64,000 nucleotides of DNA from NCBI GenBank assembly GCA_003220265.1, contig QHRW01000020.1:16769-80768 (forward strand). Direction: 5' to 3'. This document shows, piece by piece, positions 25,558 to 33,903 of this stretch. The translations under genes were made by a program, and so were the position numbers. The notes below the pieces were generated by a model. The model saw only the letters and a program-made list of their open reading frames with translations. It had not been told where the DNA came from and searched no databases. This DNA comes from Candidatus Rokuibacteriota bacterium. GTDB taxonomy: Bacteria > Methylomirabilota > Methylomirabilia > Rokubacteriales > CSP1-6. Position 1 is the first letter of the stretch. Each line of letters opens with the position of its first letter.

Positions 25558-26278
25558 CTTTGGCCGGCCGCGTCAGCTTCGACACCGGGCGGCTGAGGAC
25601 GTTGAGGAGATCGAGGGTGAAGCCGTCCATCTCCGTCGCCCAGTGCCGCACGCGATTGACGAAGTAGTTGTAGCCGATGACCGCCGGGATGGCGGCGGCG
25701 AGACCGGCCGCCGTGGCGATCAGGGCCTCCGAGATGCCGGGCGCCACGACCGCGAGGCTGGCCGAGCCCTGGGCGCCGATGCCGTGGAAGGCCGACATGA
25801 TGCCCCACACCGTGCCGAAGAGGCCGATGAACGGCGTGGCGCTGGCCGTCGTGGCCAGGAACGGCAAGTAGCGCTCGAGCTGCGCCACCTCCAGCGCGGT
25901 CGCCCGGCGCATCGCGCGGTGCACGGCGTCGAGGCGCTCGGAGGGCAGTCCCTCGTCGCCGTCGTCGATGACGTGATCGATCACGTCGGGGACGCCGGAG
26001 ATCTCCGTGTAGGCGGCGGCGTAGAGTTGTGCAAGCGGGCTATCGCGGTACTTGCGCGCGGCCGCCTGCACCACGGAGGCCCGCCGCCCCTCGCGAAAGA
26101 TTTTCACGAAGGCCAGGCTCTGCCGCCGCACGCGCCGGAACTGCCACCACTTCTCGACGATCAGCGCCCACGACACGATCGAGAAGAAGAGCAGGATGCC
26201 CAGGACGACCTTGGCCACCGGACCGGCGGTCCAGAGGATCTCGAGAATCCCGGCGTTCAGGGAGTCGGAGGTAGGCAC
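25547..26278 (-). CDS. tolQ: Proton-channel protein TolQ (MotA/TolQ/ExbB family)
   Basis: This 243-residue inner-membrane protein has three helices; the conserved channel region ERYLPFLATTASATPFIGLFGTVWGIMSAF and ISEALIATAAGLAAAIPAVIGYNYF are textbook TolQ. The GTG at 26278 (PTSDSLNAGIL) is chosen because GGAG lies just upstream and the first helix follows (VVLGILLFFSIVSWALIVEKW). It is the first gene of the tolQRAB-pal-cpoB operon, behind the promoter at 26315-26344. Confidence 0.94.
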   Translation of the reverse strand: MPTSDSLNAGILEILWTAGPVAKVVLGILLFFSIVSWALIVEKWWQFRRVRRQSLAFVKIFREGRRASVVQAAARKYRDSPLAQLYAAAYTEISGVPDVIDHVIDDGDEGLPSERLDAVHRAMRRATALEVAQLERYLPFLATTASATPFIGLFGTVWGIMSAFHGIGAQGSASLAVVAPGISEALIATAAGLAAAIPAVIGYNYFVNRVRHWATEMDGFTLDLLNVLSRPVSKLTRPAKDGV

Positions 26279-26314
26279 GAGGGCTCCTTTGGTTAGTCGG
26301 AGAGTACGCTCTCG

Positions 26315-26344
26315 ACTATACGAAGCAGATTGCAGACCTGTCAA
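26315..26344 (-). promoter_or_regulatory. Sigma-70-type promoter of the tol operon
   Basis: On the minus strand TTGACA (26344-26339) and TATAGT (26320-26315) are separated by 18 bases. The predicted start is about 30 bases upstream of the tolQ GTG. Both boxes are near consensus in an otherwise GC-rich setting. Confidence 0.72.
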
Positions 26345-26387
26345 ACTTTTGACCGGACTTCTGCGGGCTTAGCCGGGGCCGCCGGCG

Positions 26388-26417
26388 TTGACTTGGCCCG
26401 CGCGCGGCCCGTATAAC
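26388..26417 (+). promoter_or_regulatory. Promoter for the secreted protein at 26424, possibly leaderless
   Basis: TTGACT (26388-26393) and TATAAC (26412-26417) are 18 bases apart. The predicted transcription start is at or next to the GTG at 26424, so the transcript may be leaderless. It points away from the tol promoter. Confidence 0.5.
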
Positions 26418-26423
26418 CGACGA

Positions 26424-27173
26424 GTGATCGGCCGCCTCGTCGCCCTCCTGGCCGCCCTGCTCCTGCCCGCTCTCGCGCTCGCCTCCCAGGCCACCTCGGC
26501 GGTGGAGGCGTTCGTCGGCCGCCTGGCCGGGGCCACCGTGACCGACCTCGCCATCGAGCAGTCGCTCACGCTCTACCATCCAGACGGGCGCCACCCGCAG
26601 TCCGGCGGCGAGCAGCGCGTGTGGTTCAAGGTGCCCCGGCGGCAGCGCGTGGAGCAGGTGGTGGACGGCCGCCGCGAGGTGCGGATCTCCGTCGGCGAGC
26701 GCGCGTGGGTGCGCGCCGCCGACGGCCGCGTCTACGAGGCGCCCCCGGGCGAGCGCGAGCGCGACCGGACGCACCTGATCATGCCGTTCCGCCGGAGCGC
26801 CGCCGACCTGCTCGCCGAGTGGCGCGCGCTGGGGATCCGCGACGACGTCAGCTACGTGACGCGGGTCAACGGCCGCGACGTCACCGTCATCGGCGCGCGG
26901 CCGGGCGAGCGCGCCACGCCGTCGGTGTGGCTCGACGCCGAGCACGGCGTGATGCGCGTCATCCGCCGCGAGCGGCTGCCGAAGGGCGAGGCGACGGTGG
27001 ACCTGGCGTTCAGCGAGCACCGGCCGCTCTCGAATGGCTTCTCGTTTCCCTACCGCCAGGAAGCGTTCGTCGACGGCAAGCTGCTGCTGCTCATCGTCGT
27101 GCGGGCGGTCACGCTGAACGGCGGCGTGCCCGACGCCCTCTTCGATCCCGACGCGCTGCGCGCCGGCCGGTGA
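26424..27173 (+). CDS. Exported protein resembling outer-membrane lipoprotein-sorting (LolA-like) proteins
   Basis: This 249-residue protein has a clear signal peptide (GRLVALLAALLLPALALASQA). The mature part has strands such as EQSLTLYHPDGRHPQS, RVWFKVPRRQRVEQVVDG, WLDAEHGVMRVIRRERLP and LSNGFSFPYRQEAFVDGKLLL, which resemble the open beta-barrel of LolA/LppX-like proteins. The identity is only suggested. It overlaps the next MBL gene by a GTGA junction. The start was chosen at the GTG before the signal peptide, just after the promoter. Confidence 0.55.
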   Translation: MIGRLVALLAALLLPALALASQATSAVEAFVGRLAGATVTDLAIEQSLTLYHPDGRHPQSGGEQRVWFKVPRRQRVEQVVDGRREVRISVGERAWVRAADGRVYEAPPGERERDRTHLIMPFRRSAADLLAEWRALGIRDDVSYVTRVNGRDVTVIGARPGERATPSVWLDAEHGVMRVIRRERLPKGEATVDLAFSEHRPLSNGFSFPYRQEAFVDGKLLLLIVVRAVTLNGGVPDALFDPDALRAGR

Positions 27174-27958
27174 CCGTGCCGCGCTTCGCCTTCCTGGGCA
27201 CCGCCGGCGCGCTCGCCTCGGCCGCGCGCGACAACACCTCGCTCGTGATCGAGGCCGGCGGCGCCGCCGTGCTGCTCGACTGCGGCGGCAGCGCGATCCA
27301 CCGGCTGCGCCGGCTCGGCGTCGACCCCCTCGCGCTCACCCACGTCGTCGTCACGCACCTGCACGTGGACCATTCCTACGGCCTCCCCTCGCTGGTGCGC
27401 CAGCTCATGATCCTGGAGCGTCAGACGCCGCTGACGGTCGTGTGCCGGCCCGAGCACGTCGAGTCCTTCCGGACGCTGCTGCGCCTGTTCAATCTCTGGG
27501 AGCGGCCGGGCGCCTTCGCGCTGACGCTGGCGCCGATCGACCTCGCGGCCGGCGCCCGGGGCTTCACGACCGGCGCGCTGGCCGTCAGCACGGCGCCCAA
27601 CGCGCACGGCGCGATGCCGAACTTCGCCGTTCGCGTGGAGGCCGCCGGGGCGGGCGCCCTCGTCTATTCGTCGGACACGCTGCCGTGCGACGCCGTCGCC
27701 GAGCTCGCGCGCGGGGCCCGCACGCTGGTGCACGAGGCGACCTATCTCGAGCGCGACCGCCGGCCTGGCCGCTTCGTCGCCCACTCCACCGGCGCCGAGG
27801 CCGGCGAGATCGCCGCGCGGGCCGGCGTGGAGCGTCTCGTTCTCACGCACGTGGGCGCCGAGTATCACGACGACGTCGGGGCGCTCGCCGCCGAAGCCCG
27901 CGGGCGCTTCGGCGGCGTGGTGGAGGTGGCCGAGGAGATGCGCTTCTACTGCTTCTGA
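27170..27958 (+). CDS. MBL-fold hydrolase of the RNase Z type
   Basis: This 262-residue protein has the N-terminal strand FLGTAGALASAARDNTSLVI, the metal motif THLHVDHSYGLPSL, YSSDTLPCDAVAEL and the late HEATY and AHSTGAEAGEIA motifs of the RNase Z/arylsulfatase-like MBL group. The TAGALASAARDNTS stretch replaces the GT..G.P tract of tRNase Z, so a ribonuclease role is uncertain and another phosphodiesterase or sulfatase activity is possible. The 3' end overlaps the convergent BON gene by 13 bases. Confidence 0.8.
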   Translation: MTVPRFAFLGTAGALASAARDNTSLVIEAGGAAVLLDCGGSAIHRLRRLGVDPLALTHVVVTHLHVDHSYGLPSLVRQLMILERQTPLTVVCRPEHVESFRTLLRLFNLWERPGAFALTLAPIDLAAGARGFTTGALAVSTAPNAHGAMPNFAVRVEAAGAGALVYSSDTLPCDAVAELARGARTLVHEATYLERDRRPGRFVAHSTGAEAGEIAARAGVERLVLTHVGAEYHDDVGALAAEARGRFGGVVEVAEEMRFYCF

Positions 27959-28407
27959 GTCTGCGCGGCCGGCTTCACGACCGTCGGCTTCTGCGCGGGC
28001 GCCTTCTCGGCAGCCGGCTTCTGGGGTGGCGGCGAGGGAGGCCCGAGCTTCTGGGGCGGCGGCTCGACCGCGGGCTCGGCGGCCGGCGAGGCGGCCACCG
28101 CGTTCTGGACGCGCAGCTCGCTGATGACGCGGTTGTCGCCGGCGACGCGGCGCGCGACGTTCTCGATCCGCAGGCGCTCGGCGTCGCTCGCGACCGTGCC
28201 GGTCAGCGTCACCATGTCGTCGCGCGTGTGAACGCCGATGCCCGCCACGCTGCCGATGCCGGCCTCCGTCGCGAGCTTGCTCTTGATCTGCGTGGTCGTG
28301 CCCGTGTCGTCCAGGAACTGGACCAGCGGGTTCACCGACATCGTGCCGCAGCCGGCCATGAGCACGGTCACGGTCAGCGCGCCGAGCGAGCGGAGCGTCG
28401 TCTTCAT
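27946..28407 (-). CDS. BON-domain lipoprotein
   Basis: This 153-residue protein has a signal peptide with lipobox (VTVLMAGC), a single BON domain (TQIKSKLATEAGIGSVAGIGVHTRDDMVTLTGTVASDAERLRIENVARRV) and a C-terminal Pro/Lys/Gln-rich tail with repeated 'PPPQK/AxKP' units. BON proteins bind phospholipids and stabilise the outer membrane, as OsmY/DolP do. The start ATG 28407 precedes the signal peptide. The 156 bases between it and the glycosylase gene hold no visible gene. Confidence 0.85.
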   Translation of the reverse strand: MKTTLRSLGALTVTVLMAGCGTMSVNPLVQFLDDTGTTTQIKSKLATEAGIGSVAGIGVHTRDDMVTLTGTVASDAERLRIENVARRVAGDNRVISELRVQNAVAASPAAEPAVEPPPQKLGPPSPPPQKPAAEKAPAQKPTVVKPAAQTQKQ

Positions 28408-28563
28408 GGGTCCTCCCGTCGTGGTTGCCCAGCCCGGGACGTTCGCAAGGGCCGTGCCCGGCCCGGGTGAAGCGCAAAGTCGCGCGGGGCAAGGACGCGC
28501 GGAGGGGGCGCCGCCGCCTTGTGGCGCCTGGACTCCCGAGCCTGGGTAATTCGTTGCTGGCAA

Positions 28564-29136
28564 TCAGCGCGAGACAGCCGGGTGCCCGGCGATCCAGAAC
28601 CGGAGCGGCCGCGCCACGTCGCGGGTGATGCCGACGCGCGGCCCGGCGGCGATGCGGAAGTCGCGCGCCGCGGGTGGCGACTCGATCGTCAGCGCCCCGC
28701 GTGTCAGATCGGCGCCGTTGTCGCGCAGCGAGATGCCGAGCGCGCGCGTGAGGTTGCCGGGGCCGGCGGCCAGGCGCGGCGAGGCCGGCGCCACGCCGCG
28801 GCGGCGCGCCATGATTGCGCGGCCGTCGAGCGGCTCGAGGGCGCGGATCAGCACACAGCCGGCGACGCCCGCCGGTCCCGCGATGGCGTTGAGGCAGTGA
28901 TGGATGCCGTAGTTCAGATAGACGTACGCGCGGCCACCGTCTCCATAGAAGAGCGCGTGGCTGCCCGGCCGGAACGCCGCGTGGCTGGCCGCGTCCTCGG
29001 GCCCGAGGTAGGCCTCCGTCTCCACGATGCGCCCGCTGGTCTGGACGCGGCCGCGGCGGCAGACGAGGACGCAGCCGAGGAGATCGCGGGCGACGGCGCG
29101 CGCCGGGCGGCGATAGAAGGCGCGGGGCAGCGGCAC
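28564..29136 (-). CDS. mpg: 3-methyladenine DNA glycosylase (AAG/MPG family)
   Basis: This 190-residue enzyme removes alkylated purines from DNA. Family motifs are clear: RDLLGCVLVC, GRIVETEAYLGPEDAASHA, ALFYGDGGRAYVYLNYGIHHCLNA (catalytic Glu in VETEAY), LIRALEPLDG and GPGNLTRALGI. The start is GTG 29136 (PLPRAFYRRPA); upstream codons in frame are not starts. Length is close to the usual 190-210. It is 14 bases downstream of the glycosyltransferase gene. Confidence 0.93.
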   Translation of the reverse strand: MPLPRAFYRRPARAVARDLLGCVLVCRRGRVQTSGRIVETEAYLGPEDAASHAAFRPGSHALFYGDGGRAYVYLNYGIHHCLNAIAGPAGVAGCVLIRALEPLDGRAIMARRRGVAPASPRLAAGPGNLTRALGISLRDNGADLTRGALTIESPPAARDFRIAAGPRVGITRDVARPLRFWIAGHPAVSR

Positions 29137-29150
29137 GCGCGCCGGCGCGG

Positions 29151-30194
29151 TCAGGACCCCGAGCCGTCGCGCCGCCTCGCATGGCGGCCCGCCGGCCGGG
29201 CTTTGAGTCCGAAGCGGTCCTGGATCACCGTCAGCATCTCGTCGATGCGATGGCGGAGCGTGTGCTCGGCCAGGGCGCGGCGGCGGGCGTTGGCGCCGAT
29301 GGCCCGCGCCTCGTCGGGGCGGGCCAGGCAGTCGTCGAGCCGTCGCTTCAGCTCGCCGACGTCGCGGTAGACGAGCACCTCCTCGCCCGGCTTGAACAGG
29401 GTGGCGAGGTCGTCCTTCTCGTCGGCGATCTGGCAGACGCCGGCTGCCGCCAGCTCGAAGGCGCGCGTGTTGACCCCGACGATGTCGTTCATCGGATGGT
29501 GGGGATTCAGCGAGACCGTCGAGCCGGAGTAGACGCACAGCTTGGCGTGGCCGAACACGGGGCCGCCGGCCGCGAGCCGGCGCACAGCGGGATCGGTCGC
29601 GCGCGTCCAGCCGCCGCCCCACACGCGGAGCGGGTAGTGCGCCAGCTCGCTCACGAGCCGCTCGCGATAGGCGTAGCGGCTGCCGACCAGCGAGACGGCG
29701 CTGGCGTAGCGCTCTCTCTCCTCGGGGGTCAGCGTCACCGGATGATGGTCGGCCGGCACGCAGTACATCGGCAGGTAGTGGAGGTTGGCGCGGAGACCGA
29801 CCGAGGCCAGGGCGCGCAGCGCGTAGCGCTCCTTGGTGAAGAAGACGTCGTAGGCCTCCAGGCACTCGAACGGAATCATCCACAGCGGGTTGTCCGGGAA
29901 GAAGTTAACGACCACCGCGTCGCTGCGCGCCTTCATCCGCCGGATGGCCTCCGGCGTGATGGGGCCGCCCTTGATCACCAGCACCACCTCGGGCCGCCAC
30001 TCCGCGCACGCGCGCTCGAGCCGCTTGAGGATCACGCGCTGGTAGGCGCCCTTGGTCGGCGTGTTCTTGTAGAGCGCGTTGTCGCGCCGGTAGGGGAAGA
30101 GACGGACCTCATGGCCGAGCTCGCGCAGCTCGTCACCGAAGTCGACCCCCATCAGTCCCGGCCGCGCGAACGGCAGGACGATCAGCCAGCGCAC
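29151..30194 (-). CDS. CgeB-type glycosyltransferase
   Basis: This 347-residue protein matches the CgeB/YkvP glycosyltransferase group. The N-terminal half has FGDELRELGHEVRLFPYRRD and EVVLVIKGGPITPEAIRRM; the C-terminal half has the donor-binding run VSLNPHHPMNDIVGVNTRAFELAAAGVCQIADEKDDLATLFKPGEEVLVYRD, with the E.A..G..q/i pattern of GT-B folds. It likely transfers sugars in cell-surface or metabolite decoration. GTG 30194 is chosen (RWLIVLPFARPG). The acceptor is unknown. Confidence 0.82.
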   Translation of the reverse strand: MRWLIVLPFARPGLMGVDFGDELRELGHEVRLFPYRRDNALYKNTPTKGAYQRVILKRLERACAEWRPEVVLVIKGGPITPEAIRRMKARSDAVVVNFFPDNPLWMIPFECLEAYDVFFTKERYALRALASVGLRANLHYLPMYCVPADHHPVTLTPEERERYASAVSLVGSRYAYRERLVSELAHYPLRVWGGGWTRATDPAVRRLAAGGPVFGHAKLCVYSGSTVSLNPHHPMNDIVGVNTRAFELAAAGVCQIADEKDDLATLFKPGEEVLVYRDVGELKRRLDDCLARPDEARAIGANARRRALAEHTLRHRIDEMLTVIQDRFGLKARPAGRHARRRDGSGS

Positions 30195-30222
30195 GGGGGC
30201 CAGCCTAGCACAGCGATCGTTC

Positions 30223-30251
30223 GGGCCGCCCCGGCGAAGCCGGGGGGGCCC
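30223..30251 (-). terminator. Strong GC hairpin downstream of the MlaC-SPOR gene
   Basis: Two 13-base arms (30223-30235 and 30239-30251) pair with one mismatch around a GAA loop. The hairpin sits between the stop at 30265 and the next gene start at 30194, both on the minus strand. No T-run follows, so it may be an intrinsic or Rho-linked end, or a member of the dispersed palindrome group. Confidence 0.5.
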
Positions 30252-30264
30252 TCGAGGACGCGGG

Positions 30265-31569
30265 CTAGTCGCTGCCCTCGGCGATGAAGGCGCGCCAGCC
30301 CTGGGATTCGAGCTCGCGGAGGCGGGTCTGGGCGCGCGCGCGGTCGGAGAAGGGGCCGACGCGGACACGCAGCAGCGGCGACGACGCGGCGGCCGGCGTG
30401 GTCACGACGAGGATCTTGCCGTGGACCTGCGCGGCGACGCGGCCGGCGGCGCCGGCGTTGCGGTAGGCGCCCACCTGGACCCACCACGTCGAGGTCGTCG
30501 GCTTCGGGACGAGCGGACGGACGACGGGCGGCGGCGGCTCGATCCGGGGCTCGAGGCGTGCGGGCGCCGGCTTGGCCAGCGCGATCTCGCGCACGGGTAC
30601 TACGGCCGGGGCCTCCCGCTGTACGATCGCCGCGGCCGGTATCTCGCGCGGCACGACCACGAGGCGCGGCGCCGCGGGCGCCGGCGCCGAGTCGCTCGTC
30701 GTCGTGACGAGCACGGTCACTGGCGCCGGGCTGGGGTCCTGCGTCGGCGCCGGCGCGGCGTATTGCGCGGTGCGCGCGGGGACGACCGCGGTCTCGAGCG
30801 GGCGCGCGATGGCGGACGGCACGGGCGGCAGCGGCACCGGCACCATCGGCTCGACGACCCGGTCCGGTGCGCGCAGCTCCGAGGGCCACATCATCGGCGG
30901 CGGCGCCGTGGCGACCTGCACGCCGATGGGCACGCCCACCTTGGCGCGGAGCTGGGCGATCAGCTCGGGCCAGGAGCCGTCACGCGCTACTCGCTGGAAC
31001 TGCGCGTGGTAGTTCTCCATCGTGCTGACCCCGTCCATGACGACGTCGCGCACCACCCAGCGCTGGGCCCGGTGGATGAGCCGAAAGCCCAGGCGCAGGG
31101 CGTTGCCGTCGCGCGCCGCGATGGCCGTCTCCACGCTGGCGGTGTCGTTCTCGATGGTCTCGTCGAAATAGTCCACCTTGACGCCGCCGGCCGTGGTGGC
31201 CTTGCCGGCGACGCGCCAGACGAACGAGCGCTCGAGCAGGTCGGCGAAGAGCGCGACGAACTCGTTCTGCTCCGTCGGGGTGCGGGCCGTCCACTCGCGG
31301 CCCAGCGCCAGCATGGCCGCCTCGCGGAAGTCGAACGCGTCGTCCACGTGCCGCCGGATGGCGCGCAGCCGCTCGAGCGGCCGGTCTTCCGTCGTGGGAT
31401 CGCCCAGCACGCCATTGACCGACGCGAAGAAGTCCTTCAACGCGTCGGTCGCTCCGCCGGCCGCGGCTTCCCGGGGAACGACGGCGACGAAGAGGGTGAG
31501 GACGAGGAGGGCCACGTCGAACCGCGCGCGCCAGCGCGCCCAGCCGCGCCGAAGCTTCACGGGGACCAC
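30265..31569 (-). CDS. MlaC-like phospholipid-binding domain fused to a SPOR domain
   Basis: This 434-residue exported protein starts with a signal peptide (VALLVLTLFVAVVPREAAA). Residues about 40-205 match MlaC/Ttg2D periplasmic phospholipid carriers (TDALKDFFASVNGVL, LALGREWTARTPTEQNEFVALFADLLERSFV, VRDVVMDGVSTMENYHAQFQRV). A long Pro/Val/Ala linker follows, and residues about 358-434 form a SPOR domain (TWWVQVGAYRNAGAAGRVAAQV, LLRVRVGPFSDRARAQTRLREL) that binds denuded septal glycan. The fusion is unusual. Start GTG 31569, or GTG 31560. No other mla genes lie nearby. Confidence 0.85.
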   Translation of the reverse strand: MVPVKLRRGWARWRARFDVALLVLTLFVAVVPREAAAGGATDALKDFFASVNGVLGDPTTEDRPLERLRAIRRHVDDAFDFREAAMLALGREWTARTPTEQNEFVALFADLLERSFVWRVAGKATTAGGVKVDYFDETIENDTASVETAIAARDGNALRLGFRLIHRAQRWVVRDVVMDGVSTMENYHAQFQRVARDGSWPELIAQLRAKVGVPIGVQVATAPPPMMWPSELRAPDRVVEPMVPVPLPPVPSAIARPLETAVVPARTAQYAAPAPTQDPSPAPVTVLVTTTSDSAPAPAAPRLVVVPREIPAAAIVQREAPAVVPVREIALAKPAPARLEPRIEPPPPVVRPLVPKPTTSTWWVQVGAYRNAGAAGRVAAQVHGKILVVTTPAAASSPLLRVRVGPFSDRARAQTRLRELESQGWRAFIAEGSD

Positions 31570-31605
31570 GATACGGGCCGAGACGTCAGGGCCGGAAAGG
31601 AATTC

Positions 31606-32667
31606 TCAGGCGACCGCGGTTGCCTGCAGCTCGCGGAAGCGCACGGCGAACAGCGGGTCGTACAGCGCGGCCGTCGCCACGAGGACGCTGTCGGCGCCCT
31701 CGCGCAGCGTCTCGTGGGCGCGCGCGACCGTGCTGAGACCGCCCACCGCCAGCACCGCGCGGTCCCAGCAGCCGGCCTTGCGCCAGGCCAGCAGCTCGGC
31801 CACCTGGCGCGAGGCCGCGGGGAACGTGTCGGCGCCCACGATGTCGGCGCGGTCGCGCCCGCTGCCCTCGAAGGCGGCGTTGCCGTCCGCGTCCACGACG
31901 CGGCGCTGGAAGCCGTGCACGAGGACGAAGCCGCGGGCCCACGACGCCAGGCGCGTGGCCGTGTCGTGCAGCAGGCGCGGCGTGCGGAAGGCGCCGAGCT
32001 TGGCCACCACGGGCACGCCGACGCTGGTGCGCACACGGTGGAGGATCTGCGAGGCGAGCGGCACGTTTTCGTAGATCGCCTGCGGCTGGTCGGCGAACGG
32101 ATCGGGCCAGGCCAGCTGGACCTCGATCACCTGGGCGCCGGCCTCGGCCGCCCACTGTGCGGTCTGCGCGTAGTCCGTCACCAGGGCTTCGCGGTCGCCG
32201 CCGGGCGGCGTCGTGCCGAGCACGCTGACGATGAGCACCTGGCCCTTGCCGATCCGCTCGCGCGCGCGACGGACGTCCTTGCGCCAGACGTCCGGCTCCG
32301 GGGAGGGGGCGCCGAGGGAGACGGCCAGTGTGAGGTCGCCATTGAAGCCGGAGCGTCGCGTCGCCACCGCGGCCTGCTCGCGGTTCTCCACGGGGCGGAT
32401 GTTGGGCAGGCCCAGCGCGGGGACGGCGCTCGACCGCACCGTCGCGTACGTCAGGACGTCGAAGCCGATGCGCGCGTAGGTCTCCACCCACCTGGAGTTG
32501 AGCAGGGGGCCCGAGGCGATGCCGAGCGGCGAGTTGAGCGTGTAATCGAACAGCTTGCCGCCGGGCGCGGGAGGCAAACGGCGTACGCGAGGCAGCTTCG
32601 GCGCGTGGCCGTAGTTCCACGAGTACGAACGATCGATGCGATAACTGCCCTGCGCGATCGCTATCAC
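31606..32667 (-). CDS. Dihydroorotate dehydrogenase-like flavoprotein
   Basis: This 353-residue protein has the FMN-barrel pattern of dihydroorotate dehydrogenases: FDYTLNSPLGIASGPLLNS at the N-terminus, VEVQLAWPDPFAD, VPVVAKLGAFR with the FMN-contacting Lys, LVHGFQRR, and the phosphate-binding end AVLAVGGLSTVARAHETLREGADSVLVATAALYDP. Several catalytic surroundings differ from PyrD (for example no clear Cys or Ser loop 'N.S.PNt'), so it may act on another substrate. Start is GTG 32667. Confidence 0.75.
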   Translation of the reverse strand: MIAIAQGSYRIDRSYSWNYGHAPKLPRVRRLPPAPGGKLFDYTLNSPLGIASGPLLNSRWVETYARIGFDVLTYATVRSSAVPALGLPNIRPVENREQAAVATRRSGFNGDLTLAVSLGAPSPEPDVWRKDVRRARERIGKGQVLIVSVLGTTPPGGDREALVTDYAQTAQWAAEAGAQVIEVQLAWPDPFADQPQAIYENVPLASQILHRVRTSVGVPVVAKLGAFRTPRLLHDTATRLASWARGFVLVHGFQRRVVDADGNAAFEGSGRDRADIVGADTFPAASRQVAELLAWRKAGCWDRAVLAVGGLSTVARAHETLREGADSVLVATAALYDPLFAVRFRELQATAVA

Positions 32668-32750
32668 TCCTCTAGCGGCCAGAGCGGGACCGGCAAGGCT
32701 CAGTATATCAGTTACTTAGAGGGCGTGCTGGAATTTGGTCCGACCTGCTG

Positions 32751-33734
32751 TCAGCGGAACGCCGGCATCACCTCGCGCGCGATGAGCTCGAGCTCGCGCA
32801 TGATGTGCGCGTGCGGCATGCCGGGAAAGAACGTCCGGCAGATCAGGTGCGTCATGCCGTAGCGCTCGACGAACGTGCGGATGCGGGCGACGCACTGCTC
32901 GGGGCCGCCGATGATGAAGCGGTCCTCCATCAGCCTGTCGAGGTCGGTGGCGATCGCGGCGTCGATGAACGGGTGGCGCCAGCCGCCGGCGTACTCGCGC
33001 CGGTAGGCGACCATGATGTGCTCCTCCGCGAGCTCGCGGGCGCGCTTGTCGGTGTCGGCGATGATCACGTCGCGGGTGAGCGGCCACTCGGTGGGCGCCG
33101 GCCGGCCGGCCGCGCGACGTCGCTCGAGGAACTGCTGCTTGCCGGCCAGCAGGCGCTCGAGGTCGGCGGTCGGCCCGGGGATCCAGTTGTCGGCCAGCGT
33201 GGCGGCCCGGCGCAGCGTGATGTCGCCCCAGCCGCCGATCCACACGGGCGGGTGCGGCTTGGTGACCGGCTTGGGCTCGAGCCGTCCCTCGAGCGTGTAG
33301 TACCTCCCGCGGAACGCCACGCGCTCCTGCGTCCACAGGCCCGTCATGATCGCCAGCTGCTCCTCGAAGCGCGCGCCGCGCTTCTCCAGCTCGACGCCGT
33401 AGAGCGCGAACTCGTCGGGCTTGTAGCCGATGGCGATGCCGAGCGTGAAGCGGCCGTTGGACATCACGTCCAGCAGGGCGACGTCCTCGGCCAGCCGGGC
33501 CGGATGGTAGAAGGCGGCGACCAGGATGTCCGTGCCCAGCATGAGGCGCGAGGTGCGCGTGGCGTAGCCGGCCAGCACGGGCAGCGGCGAGGGCCAGTAG
33601 TGATCGGTGACGGCGTGGTGCTCCTCCATCCACACCGAGTCGAAGCCCAGCTCTTCCGCCCGGGTGACCTCCTCGAGCGACTCGCGATAGTAGTGGCCGC
33701 CCTCGATCGGGATGAAGCCCAGCTTGAGTGCCAT
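32751..33734 (-). CDS. LLM-class flavin-dependent oxidoreductase (F420 or FMN)
   Basis: This 327-residue luciferase-like monooxygenase-fold protein has the typical elements AEELGFDSVWMEEHH, LMLGTDILVAAFYHPARLAEDVALLDVMSNGRFTLGIAIGYKPDEF, FRGRYYTLEGRLEPKPVTKPHPPVWIGGWG and GPEQCVARI. Members use FMN or F420; which cofactor cannot be decided here. ATG 33734 with a purine-rich site (GGAGACCCC) upstream. It is divergent from the lactonase-like gene. Confidence 0.9.
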   Translation of the reverse strand: MALKLGFIPIEGGHYYRESLEEVTRAEELGFDSVWMEEHHAVTDHYWPSPLPVLAGYATRTSRLMLGTDILVAAFYHPARLAEDVALLDVMSNGRFTLGIAIGYKPDEFALYGVELEKRGARFEEQLAIMTGLWTQERVAFRGRYYTLEGRLEPKPVTKPHPPVWIGGWGDITLRRAATLADNWIPGPTADLERLLAGKQQFLERRRAAGRPAPTEWPLTRDVIIADTDKRARELAEEHIMVAYRREYAGGWRHPFIDAAIATDLDRLMEDRFIIGGPEQCVARIRTFVERYGMTHLICRTFFPGMPHAHIMRELELIAREVMPAFR

Positions 33735-33903
33735 GGGGTCTCCTCGGAGGCGCTAGGGTAGCAGGAGCGACCTTGACATGGCGGTTTTGGCCTACGATAC
33801 TCGGCTCGCGTTTCTGCACAGCTGAGTGAGAAAGGAGGCGCGCGGCGGCTCGGTCCGATTCCCAGGAGTTGCGAAGCGGTTTCGTCTTACAGCGGAGGAA
33901 AAG

